Source of the DNA: an uncultured Methanoregula sp.
GTDB taxonomy: Archaea; Halobacteriota; Methanomicrobia; Methanomicrobiales; Methanospirillaceae
Direction: 5' to 3'
Assembly (NCBI RefSeq): GCF_963662735.1
Contig: NZ_OY759744.1
Location: forward strand, 2,336,153-2,400,152
DNA: 64,000 nucleotides
The position numbers and the translations under genes were made by a program. The notes beneath the pieces were generated by a model, which ran no database searches, was not told the origin of the DNA, and saw nothing but the letters and a program-made list of their open reading frames with translations. Every line of letters begins with the position of its first letter. Position 1 is the stretch's first letter. Positions 1 to 8,872 of the stretch are shown piece after piece.

Positions 1-1235
1 GCAAAGATGAGGCCGTGCTCCTTAGAGTACAGGAATACTTGGCCGCAGGTATGCCCTCCGAGACCGTCAAGAACTTCCAGCTCGAGATCGCTAACCCGGA
101 CAGAGCTTATCACCGGGAAAATGCCCCGGGTGATGCCGGAAGCCTCAGAGAAACACACAACATCGTCCGGGACCTGGAATTTCGAGAAGAGGTTCACCAT
201 CTTGGTATAGAATTCTTCGAGAACCGATGCTTCGCTCCGGGACCCGTACGCCCGGTTATTGGTCCGGATGATCTCGAGTGTTGCATGGTGCATGTGAACC
301 GGTGCTGAGAAAAACCCGGATGCCCCGCAGTGATCGGCATCAGCATGCGTGACAATAATGCGGGAAATCCGGGATATATCCCCGAGGCCGTAATGCGAGA
401 GCATTGCCATGACATCATGATGATAGATACCATAACAGGTATCGATCATCAGCCGCTCTTCCGGAGCATCGATAATGAACAGGCTCCCGCCACACGGGGG
501 CTGGAAACAGTAGAGGGAAATTGTGTCCGTTATCCGGAACCGCTGGACATCTGCGTAAAAATGTTCACCGGAAGTTGCCCGCATGGTCTGCCCGGTAGCA
601 AGAACACTCTCAAAGACCTGGTGGGGGTTGCATCCCCGATCCATAAGTTCCTGTGCTATGTGGTTGGTCTCACCAAGGAATGAGAGCAGGAATGCATCTT
701 CGGATTCCCCGATCAGGTCCCGGACTGCCTGGGCGTACCGGACGTAAAAAACCGTATCGTCAAGGTGTTTTCCGGTCTTGTCGTACTCGATAATTTCCAG
801 ACGGTACAGGCTTTTAAGTTTGTCGAGAAGGGTGTCGACAATTGCGCTCTGCTCAAGATTGAGACTGACCGTGAGCCGGTCCGGGTGCCGGCCCTTGTCA
901 TCAAAGTCGATGAGAGCAATATTGGCTCCTGCGGAAGTAGTGTAACTCAGGAACTCATAGAGTGCGCCCGGCCGGTTGGGAAGGGATACACAGAATTTCA
1001 GGAAATCCAGGGATTTCAGCGAGGTCTGCAGGTACCCGATAGATGCAAGCTCATCTGTAATTTTCTGGTACGATGAATCGGACGAAGTCACTTCATAAAA
1101 AACCGTGCCGGGATCAATGCGGCGATCGAACTGGATCCGGTTGATATTGCCATCATATTTTTTTATGATCTCTGCCGCCCGGTGGAGAGAACCCGGGGTA
1201 TCCGGCATATGTGCGACAAATGAGAATTTCTTCAC
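1..1235 (-). CDS. ACT-domain / metallo-beta-lactamase fold protein, C-terminus beyond window
   Basis: The reading frame is open from a GTG start at 1235 to the window edge, so the C-terminus is missing. A GGTG ribosome-binding sequence lies just upstream of the GTG. The N-terminus reads as two ACT-like ligand-binding modules: residues 1-75 include MPDTPGSLHRAAEII, and about 80-150 include LPNRPGALYEF. A metallo-beta-lactamase domain follows, whose metal motif HADADHCG begins at H297 with D299, D301 and H302. ACT domains usually bind amino acids, so an amino-acid-regulated hydrolase is plausible, but the substrate is unknown. The gene is divergent from nothing obvious, and its neighbour at 1346 is on the same strand. 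The domain call is strong and the function is not assigned. Confidence 0.85.
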   Translation of the reverse strand, partial: MKKFSFVAHMPDTPGSLHRAAEIIKKYDGNINRIQFDRRIDPGTVFYEVTSSDSSYQKITDELASIGYLQTSLKSLDFLKFCVSLPNRPGALYEFLSYTTSAGANIALIDFDDKGRHPDRLTVSLNLEQSAIVDTLLDKLKSLYRLEIIEYDKTGKHLDDTVFYVRYAQAVRDLIGESEDAFLLSFLGETNHIAQELMDRGCNPHQVFESVLATGQTMRATSGEHFYADVQRFRITDTISLYCFQPPCGGSLFIIDAPEERLMIDTCYGIYHHDVMAMLSHYGLGDISRISRIIVTHADADHCGASGFFSAPVHMHHATLEIIRTNNRAYGSRSEASVLEEFYTKMVNLFSKFQVPDDVVCFSEASGITRGIFPVISSVRVSDLELEVLDGLGGHTCGQVFLYSKEHGLIF

Positions 1236-1345
1236 GATAATGCACCGGTAGTGGTAGTAGCGTTGTTACTGGTGGCCAAAAAAGGTATGGTAGGCCGTTG
1301 ATGGGGAATTGGGAGAGGAAAGACGCTCAAAAGGTATTAAAAAAG

Positions 1346-2476
1346 TTAGGGATTCTTCTTCCTGATAACGAAGAGAACAATTACCAGGCAGACTACCAGA
1401 AGACCGCCAATAAGTGCGAGCGTATAGACCGGCAATGCCGAGGAATTCTTCTGGAGCACCGGAGATATGGTTACGGTTTCGCCGGCTTTGATAGTTACGG
1501 AGAAGGAGCTGGTCTGGTAATCAGGACTCCTGATCTCGACCTGATGAGTGCCGACCGGGAGATTACTCAGGACAGCCGGTGTAACTCCCGCTGGATTTGA
1601 ATCAACTGATACTGTTGCCCCGGAAGGTACTGAGGTAATGGTCAGGGTTCCGGTACTTCCGGCAGGAATACCGGAAACTGCTGCTGTCGGCATTGCCGTC
1701 ACGGGTATGACCAGCGAGGGGACCGGAGTAGTCAGGACCGAGGACCCGGTCTGCTGAGGCCCGATAATGGTCAGGACGATACGGGACGACTTTTTGAGCA
1801 CCGGGTTGGTTATCACAACGTAATACTGTCCGGGAGACATATCGGCATGGAAACCACTGTTGAAGTATCCCGATGCGCTTACCGCAGACTCAAAGGTCCG
1901 GAGAACATTGCCGGAAAGATCGGTCACATCAATACGTACGGTGCTGACACCGTTCTCAGCATTTCCCGACAGTTCCACGTACTCGCCTTTCTGCAGGGTA
2001 TCCGGCGAAGCGATAACAGAGAAATCTGCCTTTTTCAAGAAGATAGACGTAGCAGCCACATTATCCGGATTCGCAAGATCCGTTGCGGAAAGGGTGTAGC
2101 GTGCAGTCTGCAACTTTTCTATGCCATTGATATTTGCGGTGTACCAGACAAATTTCCAGGTTCCGTCTGAATTGACATCAACCGAGTTCCCGGAACCCGC
2201 CTGGCCATTCATGTCATAGAGCGGTACCCCTTCAGCAGGCAGGCCCGGACCGGTGATTTTCAGCAACGTCACGTTTCCTGCGGTATCCTTGCCATCCAGA
2301 ATGATTGTGTTGCCAATATAGTATCCGCCATTACCGCGATATGCAATTGACATTGTATCCGTTATTGCCGGCACGGTCTTGGGAATATCCGCAAGAACCG
2401 GCGGGACAATTAGCATTACAATAATACAGAACAGGGTTAAAGAAATAATTCCTGAGCGTTTTGTTATACCCATCAT
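1346..2476 (-). CDS. Secreted, membrane-anchored PEGA-domain surface protein
   Basis: About 376 residues. A signal peptide of hydrophobic residues ends near PPVLADIP. A beta-rich extracellular region follows, with a PEGA domain around residues 265-335 that contains VPSGATVSVDSNPAG and GTHQVEIRSPDY. A single C-terminal membrane helix with an RKKNP cytoplasmic tail closes the protein. This is a common layout of methanogen cell-surface proteins, and no enzymatic motif is seen. The start is placed at the MM pair (2476/2473) because GAGAGG lies at 2481-2486. A TATA-like box at 2513-2520 would start transcription near 2490, past the more upstream ATG at 2503. The protein presumably sits in the envelope next to the S-layer. 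Its specific role is unknown. Confidence 0.85.
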   Translation of the reverse strand: MMGITKRSGIISLTLFCIIVMLIVPPVLADIPKTVPAITDTMSIAYRGNGGYYIGNTIILDGKDTAGNVTLLKITGPGLPAEGVPLYDMNGQAGSGNSVDVNSDGTWKFVWYTANINGIEKLQTARYTLSATDLANPDNVAATSIFLKKADFSVIASPDTLQKGEYVELSGNAENGVSTVRIDVTDLSGNVLRTFESAVSASGYFNSGFHADMSPGQYYVVITNPVLKKSSRIVLTIIGPQQTGSSVLTTPVPSLVIPVTAMPTAAVSGIPAGSTGTLTITSVPSGATVSVDSNPAGVTPAVLSNLPVGTHQVEIRSPDYQTSSFSVTIKAGETVTISPVLQKNSSALPVYTLALIGGLLVVCLVIVLFVIRKKNP

Positions 2477-2510
2477 CGAACCTCTCGTTAAAGAACGTTG
2501 CATTTATAAA

Positions 2511-2521
2511 GGATATATAAT
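2511..2521 (-). promoter_or_regulatory. TATA-like box of the PEGA-protein gene
   Basis: On the minus strand this reads AATTATATATCC. It lies about 25 bases ahead of a start site near 2490 and 35-40 bases ahead of the chosen ATG. It supports the shorter protein start. Confidence 0.45.
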
Positions 2522-2565
2522 TTTGTTATCGTCCGATATTTTTTATTTATCAGCAGGTTCTGATT

Positions 2566-2607
2566 GGTTACCCTATAACGAAAGTATATGTAGATTACCG
2601 GGTAACC
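2566..2607. promoter_or_regulatory. Inverted repeat in the acs operon leader, possible operator
   Basis: GGTTACCC at 2566-2573 and its exact complement GGGTAACC at 2600-2607 are separated by 26 bases. The second arm also forms the local palindrome TTACC-G-GGTAA (2595-2605). Together they cover the leader just before the acsB ribosome-binding site AAGAAGG (2614-2620). The arms could be a repressor site or an mRNA stem. The symmetry is seen directly and the regulatory role is inferred. Confidence 0.4.
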
Positions 2608-2629
2608 CATGATAAGAAGGATACTGACG

Positions 2630-4660
2630 ATGACTGACGTGGAACTGGCCAGGAAAAACGGCGAGGAACACCTGAAATCAAAGATTTCAGCAATCCGGAA
2701 TACTTTCTCTTATGAGGACACTGCATACCACCTCCCCATCTCTTACGCGCTGACCGGCATTGCTGTTCACGAGCCAAAGGCCGTCGCGGAAGTGTATGCG
2801 AAGACGGCGAACAACCCCCTCGTTGCTTCCGAGTGCCTGCTGGCAGAGACCACTGCAGGAAAGGGTAAGGAGCCCGAGCCATATACGGGATTCATCAACG
2901 ATACGGTCATCCGCAAGCTGGGATATTCGCTTGTTGACGGGAGCATACTTGGCATGGCGCTCGTGATCGGGAAACCGGCCGGCGCCGGAAGTGCTGCTGC
3001 CATCTGCCGGGAGCTGCAGGAAAAGTACATGCTCACGTTTCTTGCCGGCGATGTTGTCCCCATCCTGTCCGGAGCCGGTGTAAAACTTGGCCTTGAATAC
3101 CGGCTCATCCCGCTCGGATCCACGCCATCGTATGGTATCCATTTTGTTGATATCATCGCCCGTGTCGCCATGATGTTTGGCGGCGTCACGCCAGGGGATA
3201 CCAGCCGCCTGCTTGCCTATGCGGCCGAGCGGGCAAAAGCCATTGTCATCGTCTTCCCGGGATTATCGGACGAGGAGATTGCCTTTGCCGATGGCATGCG
3301 GGTTCTCGGCTTTCCCATTCTGACCCTCGGGGGCTATGAGGGCGGCTCGTGGATTGCGGCAACCGCGGAAACCGTTGTCAGCAGCGGTATGGAAGAGAAG
3401 GGAATCAAGGTCAACGTTACCGCTATTCCCATCCCGATGGGATGTTCCCCGGCCTTTGAGGGAAAGAGCATCCGGAAAGAAGAGATGTACGTGGAGTTTG
3501 GCGGAGGCCGGTCGCCGGCCTTCGAGCTGCTCCGGCTCCGGCAGCCCGGTGAAATTACTGATGGGCAGGTAACAGTCATCGGTCCCGAGATCGAGTCCAT
3601 GAAGGAAGGTTCCGCAAACCCTCTCGGAATCCTCATCGAGGTTTCCGGCAAGAACATGAAGAAGGATTACGAGCCGGTGCTTGAGCGCAGGATTCACAAT
3701 TTCGTCAATTATGGCGAAGGCTCCTGGCATGTTGCCCAGCGGGATCTCATCTGGGTCAGGATCTCCAAGGAGGCGGTTGCAAAAGGAGTCAGGATCGAGC
3801 ACATCGGCAAACTCCTGGCAAGCAAATTCCGCATGGACTTTCCCCAGCTCCTCGATGCCGTTGCTGTCACCCTGATCACGGACACTGCAAAAGTTGTCGA
3901 GGCAAAAGCGGAAGCCGAGAAGGTATATGCAGAGCGTGACGACCGCATCAAGGGGATGAAGGACGATGATGTCAGCACCTATTACTCCTGCACGCTCTGC
4001 CAGACATTTGCGCCAAACCATGTCTGCGTGATCACTCCCGAACGCCCGGCACTCTGTGGCGCTATCAGCTGGCTCGACGGCAAGATTGCTTTTGAGATGT
4101 CACCGTCCGGTGCAAACCAGCCCATTGAGAAAGGGGCAGTTATCAATCTCCAGAACGGCGAGTTCGAGGGCGTCAACCGGTTTGTCAAGAAGGCAAGCCA
4201 TGGCGAGATTGCGCAGTGTTCGCTCTACAGCGTAATGGAATACCCCATGACCTGCTGCGGCTGTTTCGAGGCAATCGCACTCATGCTGCCGGAAGTGAAC
4301 GGGATCATGGTCGTGAACCGGGAGTTCAAGGGAATTACGCCGTCCGGCATGACGTTCTCAACACTTGCCGGCACCATTGGCGGGGGAGCCCAGACCCCCG
4401 GCTTTGCCGGGATATCCAAGAACTATATCCTTTCCGAGCGGTTCCTGCAGGGAGAGGGCGGGATCGAGCGGCTGGTATGGATGCCCTCGCCGCTCAAGGA
4501 AGAACTGAAAGTCAGGCTTGAGAAGAGGCTGAAGGAAGCCGGCCATCCCGACCTCTTCGATAAGATTGCTGACGAGACAACCGCTGAAACCATCGAGAAC
4601 CTCATGGTCTTCCTCGAAAAGGTGAAGCACCCGGCTCTTGGCATGAAGCCCCTGGTGTGA
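2630..4660 (+). CDS. acsB: CO-methylating acetyl-CoA synthase, bacterial-type full-length AcsB
   Basis: This enzyme condenses a methyl group from the corrinoid iron-sulfur protein, CO and CoA to acetyl-CoA. At 676 residues it has the long bacterial layout: an N-terminal Rossmann region that docks CO dehydrogenase, which classical archaeal CdhC lacks, then the A-cluster domain. The A-cluster ligands are all present: C454, C457, C466 and C476 (CX2C-X8-C-X9-C), then C543-G-C545, with the spacing of the Moorella enzyme. The start at 2630 is preferred over the in-frame ATG at 2609 because AAGAAGG (2614-2620) stands 9 bases before it. The stop overlaps the start region of acsD. This is the first gene of a same-strand six-gene operon. 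No CODH gene follows. Confidence 0.93.
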   Translation: MTDVELARKNGEEHLKSKISAIRNTFSYEDTAYHLPISYALTGIAVHEPKAVAEVYAKTANNPLVASECLLAETTAGKGKEPEPYTGFINDTVIRKLGYSLVDGSILGMALVIGKPAGAGSAAAICRELQEKYMLTFLAGDVVPILSGAGVKLGLEYRLIPLGSTPSYGIHFVDIIARVAMMFGGVTPGDTSRLLAYAAERAKAIVIVFPGLSDEEIAFADGMRVLGFPILTLGGYEGGSWIAATAETVVSSGMEEKGIKVNVTAIPIPMGCSPAFEGKSIRKEEMYVEFGGGRSPAFELLRLRQPGEITDGQVTVIGPEIESMKEGSANPLGILIEVSGKNMKKDYEPVLERRIHNFVNYGEGSWHVAQRDLIWVRISKEAVAKGVRIEHIGKLLASKFRMDFPQLLDAVAVTLITDTAKVVEAKAEAEKVYAERDDRIKGMKDDDVSTYYSCTLCQTFAPNHVCVITPERPALCGAISWLDGKIAFEMSPSGANQPIEKGAVINLQNGEFEGVNRFVKKASHGEIAQCSLYSVMEYPMTCCGCFEAIALMLPEVNGIMVVNREFKGITPSGMTFSTLAGTIGGGAQTPGFAGISKNYILSERFLQGEGGIERLVWMPSPLKEELKVRLEKRLKEAGHPDLFDKIADETTAETIENLMVFLEKVKHPALGMKPLV

Positions 4661-4668
4661 TGGTGATC

Positions 4669-5628
4669 ATGGCGTATACGGTTCCTTTTGACTGGACTCT
4701 GCCGATCGGTGAAGTCGCTCTCGGGGCAACGAAAGCTGAAGGCGGGACCCGCAAAGTCTCCTATCGCATCGGCGGCGAGACAACGCTCCCGTTCCTTGAA
4801 GGCAATCCCGCATCGCCCGCACCGCTCATAGTATTCGAGATCTGCGACAACCCGGTCTTCTGGTCGCCCATAATCCGGAATTATTGCGGGGATCTCACGA
4901 ACAATGTGGCGGAATGGGCCAGAACTGCCGAGACATCCTATGGCGCAGACCTGGTCCGGCTGTACCTCACCAGCACCCGGCTGCGGAATTTCTCCGATAT
5001 CCCGCTGGTAAAAAAGACCGTCGAGACCGTGCTCTCGGCAACAGCCCTGCCGCTGATCATTGAGGGCAGCAATGAGCCTAGGATCGACAGCGAGGTTTTT
5101 TTAGCCTGCGGTGAAGCCGGGCAGGGTGAACGCCTCCTGCTCGGGACTGCAGAAGCCGGCCGGTACCGCAGCATCGCTGCAGCCGCCCTTGCCTTCAACC
5201 ACTCGGTCCTTGCCCAGTCTCCTATCGATATCAACCTGGCAAAACAGCTCAACATCCTCCTCCGGGAGATAGGCGTCCAGCGCGATCATATCATCATCGA
5301 CCCGTACACCGGAGCGCTCGGTTACGGGTTCGAGTACTCCTACTCGGCCATGGAGCGGATCCACTTCTCGGCACTCAAAGGCGATACTGACCTTGCCATG
5401 CCCATGATCTGCTCGGCCATGGATTCCCTCACCATCAAGGAAGTCCGGGAAGCTGACCCGGCACTGCAGGACGAGATGGCAGTCCAGTGGGAGTTCTTCA
5501 CCGGCATTGCCGCAGCGGCAGCCGGTTCCGAGATCATCTGTGTCCGGCACCCGAAAACCATCCCGCTCCTCAGAGCGGCATTTGCGGACATGAAGAAAGG
5601 CGCCCGGCCGGCCGCGGGAGTGCAGTGA
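4669..5628 (+). CDS. acsD: Corrinoid iron-sulfur protein small subunit (AcsD/CdhD)
   Basis: A TIM-barrel subunit of about 319 residues that caps the corrinoid held by AcsC and presents the methyl group to AcsB. Family landmarks include LGATKAEGGTR near the N-terminus, SPIDINLAKQLNILL, and DPYTGALGYGFEYSYS followed by MERIHFSALKGD. Length matches the family (about 310-320). Three nearby starts compete (GTG 4657, ATG 4660, ATG 4669). The last gives the usual N-terminus, but its ribosome-binding site is weak, so translation is probably coupled to acsB, whose TGA (4658-4660) overlaps the ATG at 4660. The gene ends in an ATGA-type overlap with acsC. Confidence 0.92.
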   Translation: MAYTVPFDWTLPIGEVALGATKAEGGTRKVSYRIGGETTLPFLEGNPASPAPLIVFEICDNPVFWSPIIRNYCGDLTNNVAEWARTAETSYGADLVRLYLTSTRLRNFSDIPLVKKTVETVLSATALPLIIEGSNEPRIDSEVFLACGEAGQGERLLLGTAEAGRYRSIAAAALAFNHSVLAQSPIDINLAKQLNILLREIGVQRDHIIIDPYTGALGYGFEYSYSAMERIHFSALKGDTDLAMPMICSAMDSLTIKEVREADPALQDEMAVQWEFFTGIAAAAAGSEIICVRHPKTIPLLRAAFADMKKGARPAAGVQ

Positions 5629-6965
5629 TGGCACTCAAGGCGCTCGATATCTACAAGCTCCTGCCCAAGAAGAACTGCAAAGAATGCGGCGACCCCACCT
5701 GCCTCACCTTTGCCATGAAACTGGCCGGAGGTAAAGCGGACGTGGACCTCTGTCCGTACCTGAGCGACGAGGCCAAATCCGTGCTTGGGGCAACAACCCG
5801 GCCGCCGATCCGGCGCGTTAAGATCGGGGTCGGGGAACGCTCGTTTGCCGTGGGCGAGGAATTTGTCCTGTACCGGCACGAAAAGACCTTCTACCACCCA
5901 CCGGGCATAATATTCAAGGTCCGCGATACCCAGACCGCTGATGAAATTACAGCTGTGACCCGGCGGGTGCGGGACGAGACCTTCACCCGCGTAGGCTCCG
6001 ATCTCCGTTTCAGCGGCATTGCTATCGAGAACGTGAGCGGTTCGGCAGAAACCTTTGCCCGGGCAGTTGCCACGGTCGAGGGTGTGGGAGCGCATCTCCC
6101 CCCTGTTCTCATCTCCCGCGACCCGGCCGCACTCAAGGCTGCACTGGTGCACTGCGGAACGTACCGCCCCCTTATCCACGCGGCAACCGCGGAGAATTAC
6201 AAAGAGTATGCGGCGCTCGCAAAACAGCACGGGTGCCCGCTCGTGATCCGGTCAGATACCCTAGAAGGTCTGGCGCAGCTTGTGAAGGACTGCACTGCGG
6301 AAGGTGTTGCGGATCTCATCCTGGACCTTGCGCCGGCAACCCTTGGTGACTTTGTTGTCCGCTCTACCGGCATCCGGCAGCTCGCCATTACAAGAACTGC
6401 ACCGGAATTCGGGTACCCGGTCTATCTCGATACAACAAAAACGGGAAGCGAGAACGCGGCAATTGCGCTCGGCATTGTCAAGTACGCTTCCATAATTGTC
6501 ACTAGCCCACTAAGTCCCGGGCCCGCGAAAGCAGCGCTCACCCTTCGCCAGAACATCTATACCGATCCCCAGAAGCCAATCCAGATGAACCCCGGGCTGT
6601 ACCGCGTAGGCACACCCGACAAGGATTCACCGGTGCTCATGACCGTGAACTTCTCGCTCACGTTCTTCACGCTCCAGGGTTATCTGGAATCCTCCCGGGT
6701 CCCATGCTACATGCTGATCGTGGATACGGAAGGGCTCTCGGTCCTGACCGCAGTTGCGGCCGGTAAACTGAGCGAGATGCTGGTTCGGGACTCTATTAAA
6801 AAATTCAGCGTTGAGAACGAGGTCTCACACCGGAAACTGATCATCCCCGGGTATGCATCCCCGCTCTCCGGGAGAATCGAAGACGCTACCGGCTGGAAAG
6901 TTCTTGTCGGCCCCCGCGATGCTGCCGAGATCGGCGAGTTCCTGCACGAGGAGTGGAAGAACTAA
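5628..6965 (+). CDS. acsC: Corrinoid iron-sulfur protein large subunit (AcsC/CdhE)
   Basis: 445 residues. The N-terminal 4Fe-4S module has the exact CX2CX4CX16C ligand set, C17, C20, C25 and C42, which is the low-potential cluster that keeps the corrinoid as Co(I). A TIM barrel and a C-terminal corrinoid-binding domain follow (residues about 320-445, with LTAVAAGKLSEMLV and HRKLIIPGYA). With AcsD it forms the heterodimer that carries a methyl group to the A-cluster of AcsB. The ATG at 5628 overlaps the TGA of acsD by one base, so the two subunits should be made in equal amounts. The next gene starts at the base after its TAA. Confidence 0.93.
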   Translation: MALKALDIYKLLPKKNCKECGDPTCLTFAMKLAGGKADVDLCPYLSDEAKSVLGATTRPPIRRVKIGVGERSFAVGEEFVLYRHEKTFYHPPGIIFKVRDTQTADEITAVTRRVRDETFTRVGSDLRFSGIAIENVSGSAETFARAVATVEGVGAHLPPVLISRDPAALKAALVHCGTYRPLIHAATAENYKEYAALAKQHGCPLVIRSDTLEGLAQLVKDCTAEGVADLILDLAPATLGDFVVRSTGIRQLAITRTAPEFGYPVYLDTTKTGSENAAIALGIVKYASIIVTSPLSPGPAKAALTLRQNIYTDPQKPIQMNPGLYRVGTPDKDSPVLMTVNFSLTFFTLQGYLESSRVPCYMLIVDTEGLSVLTAVAAGKLSEMLVRDSIKKFSVENEVSHRKLIIPGYASPLSGRIEDATGWKVLVGPRDAAEIGEFLHEEWKN

Positions 6966-8867
6966 ATGCGTACCGTCACATTCCTCCCGAGTTACCGCAA
7001 GGTGGAGGTCCCCCGGGGCACAACCATTCTTGATGCTGCCCAGAAAGCCGGCCTGAACATGAACGTGGTCTGCGGCGGCCAGGGCAAATGCGGCAAGTGC
7101 GTTGTTTATATCCAGTCTGGCAAAGCCGAGTTTGACCGGCAGAAATACGGCCGCTTCTTCACCGAGGCCGAACTCCAGAAGGGTGCCTGCCTTGCCTGTG
7201 AATCCCTGGTACAGGGCGACCTCCATGTTGTTGTCCCCGAGCACACGCTCATCCAGGAGCAGAAGATCCTGGTGGAAGGGCTCGAACAGGCAATCGATTT
7301 CCGGCCTTCTGTCAGGAAATATTATGTCGAACTCCAGCCCCCGACCCTGAGCGACCCGTCCCCTGACCTCTCCCGGCTTCTCTGGGGCATCCAGAAGAAC
7401 GGCGGACCGGTGGCCGAGTTGATGTACGCACCGCTCGAAATGCTCCGCGTGATCCCGGGCCTTCTCCGGCACAGCGAATGGAAGGTGACTGCAACCATAG
7501 GTCTCGTACCCGGTGGATACCGGTTGATCGATCTCCAGGAGAACGACACCTCGAAACGTGTTTTCGGGGCAGCGGTCGATCTCGGGTCAACAACGGTCGT
7601 GGTTTATCTCTGGGACCTGGTAACCGGCAAGACCGTCTGCGTTGCCTCGAATTACAACAAGCAGATCAGCTGCGGCGAGGATATCCTTGCCCGGGTGAAC
7701 TTCGCCCGGAAGAACGGCCTCGTCAAGCTCCAGGCACTCGCTGCCGAGAGCATCAACCAGGCCCTCACTACGGCGTCCAACTCTGCCGGGATCGACCGGG
7801 AAGACATCTATGAAGTGATCGTTGCCGGTAACACGGTCATGACCCACATGCTCCTCGGGATCGACCCGGCGTACATGATTGCCGAACCGTATGTCCCGGT
7901 CGTGCGCAGGGCGCTCTCGATTACTGCCAGCAGGATCGGCATCACGGTCAACCCGAACGGAGGGGTCTTTGTCTTCCCCGCGGTCAGCGATTTTATCGGT
8001 GGCGACATCATTGCCGATATCCTTGCCTGCGGCATGAGCGAGCGGGACGAGATCTCGCTCCTCATCGATATCGGGACCAATTTCGAGGTTGTGCTCGGCA
8101 ACAAGGAGTGGATGTTCTCCTGTGCCGGTGCTGCCGGTCCTGCCCTTGAAGGCGGCGAGGTGCTCTTTGGCATGAGGGCAAACCCGGGCGCCATCGAGAA
8201 ACTCACCATCGACCCGGTCACGCTCAACCCGAAATACTCCACCATCAATGGGATCAAACCCCGGGGGATATGCGGGTCCGGGCTCATCGACCTGCTCGCC
8301 GAGCTCCTCTGCACCTGCGTGATCGACCGTACCGGACGGATCAACACGAGCATCACGAACCCGCGTATCCGCACAACCGGTCATTTTCCGGAGTTTGTTA
8401 TTGCATGGGCAAAAGAGACCGAGATCGATAAAGACATCGTGATCACCGAGAACGATATCAAGAACCTCATCATGAGCAAGGCTTCCATTCATGCGGCCTG
8501 CGTAACGCTGATGAAACAGGCAGGTGTATCCAGGTTCGAGATCACCACCATCTACTTTGCCGGGGCATTCGGGAATTACATTGACAAGAAGAACGCCACC
8601 ATCATCGGGCTCATCCCCGAGATCCCGTTCGAACAGATCAAGAATATGGGAAACGGGGCCGTGGCAGGCGCAAATATTGCCCTCATCAACCGCAGGACCA
8701 GGAAATTCCTCGATGATATCGCCTTCAAGATCGCCTACATCGAACTCAATGCCGAGAACTCATTCATGGACGAATACACATCAAGCACCTTCCTCCCCCA
8801 CACCGATCTCACTCTGTTTCCCATGGTGCAGAAGCTTGTCGAGAGCTGCCGGCTCCGGAAGGAGTGA
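6966..8867 (+). CDS. acsV: Reductive activator of corrinoid iron-sulfur protein (RACo/AcsV, DUF4445)
   Basis: 633 residues in the RACo layout. The N-terminal 2Fe-2S ferredoxin domain has C36, C42, C45 and a fourth Cys at C75 or C78. A linker follows, then an ASKHA-type actin-like ATPase domain starting near FGAAVDLGSTTVVVYL (about residue 198), with DIGTNFEVV and GAAGPALEGGE phosphate-binding loops and ICGSGLIDLLAE. Bacterial RACo uses ATP to drive an electron onto Co(II) of AcsCD after accidental oxidation. Its position directly after acsC, with no gap, fits that role exactly. RACo is a hallmark of acetogens, so finding it operon-linked in a methanogen supports transfer of the whole set. Related activators serve methyltransferases, but the context makes AcsCD the partner. 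Confidence 0.88.
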   Translation: MRTVTFLPSYRKVEVPRGTTILDAAQKAGLNMNVVCGGQGKCGKCVVYIQSGKAEFDRQKYGRFFTEAELQKGACLACESLVQGDLHVVVPEHTLIQEQKILVEGLEQAIDFRPSVRKYYVELQPPTLSDPSPDLSRLLWGIQKNGGPVAELMYAPLEMLRVIPGLLRHSEWKVTATIGLVPGGYRLIDLQENDTSKRVFGAAVDLGSTTVVVYLWDLVTGKTVCVASNYNKQISCGEDILARVNFARKNGLVKLQALAAESINQALTTASNSAGIDREDIYEVIVAGNTVMTHMLLGIDPAYMIAEPYVPVVRRALSITASRIGITVNPNGGVFVFPAVSDFIGGDIIADILACGMSERDEISLLIDIGTNFEVVLGNKEWMFSCAGAAGPALEGGEVLFGMRANPGAIEKLTIDPVTLNPKYSTINGIKPRGICGSGLIDLLAELLCTCVIDRTGRINTSITNPRIRTTGHFPEFVIAWAKETEIDKDIVITENDIKNLIMSKASIHAACVTLMKQAGVSRFEITTIYFAGAFGNYIDKKNATIIGLIPEIPFEQIKNMGNGAVAGANIALINRRTRKFLDDIAFKIAYIELNAENSFMDEYTSSTFLPHTDLTLFPMVQKLVESCRLRKE

Positions 8868-8872
8868 TTCCC

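Noticed and set aside
3263..4021. Long antisense frame within acsB on the minus strand
   Set aside because: It lies wholly inside a confidently assigned gene; codon-position bias of the plus-strand gene explains it.
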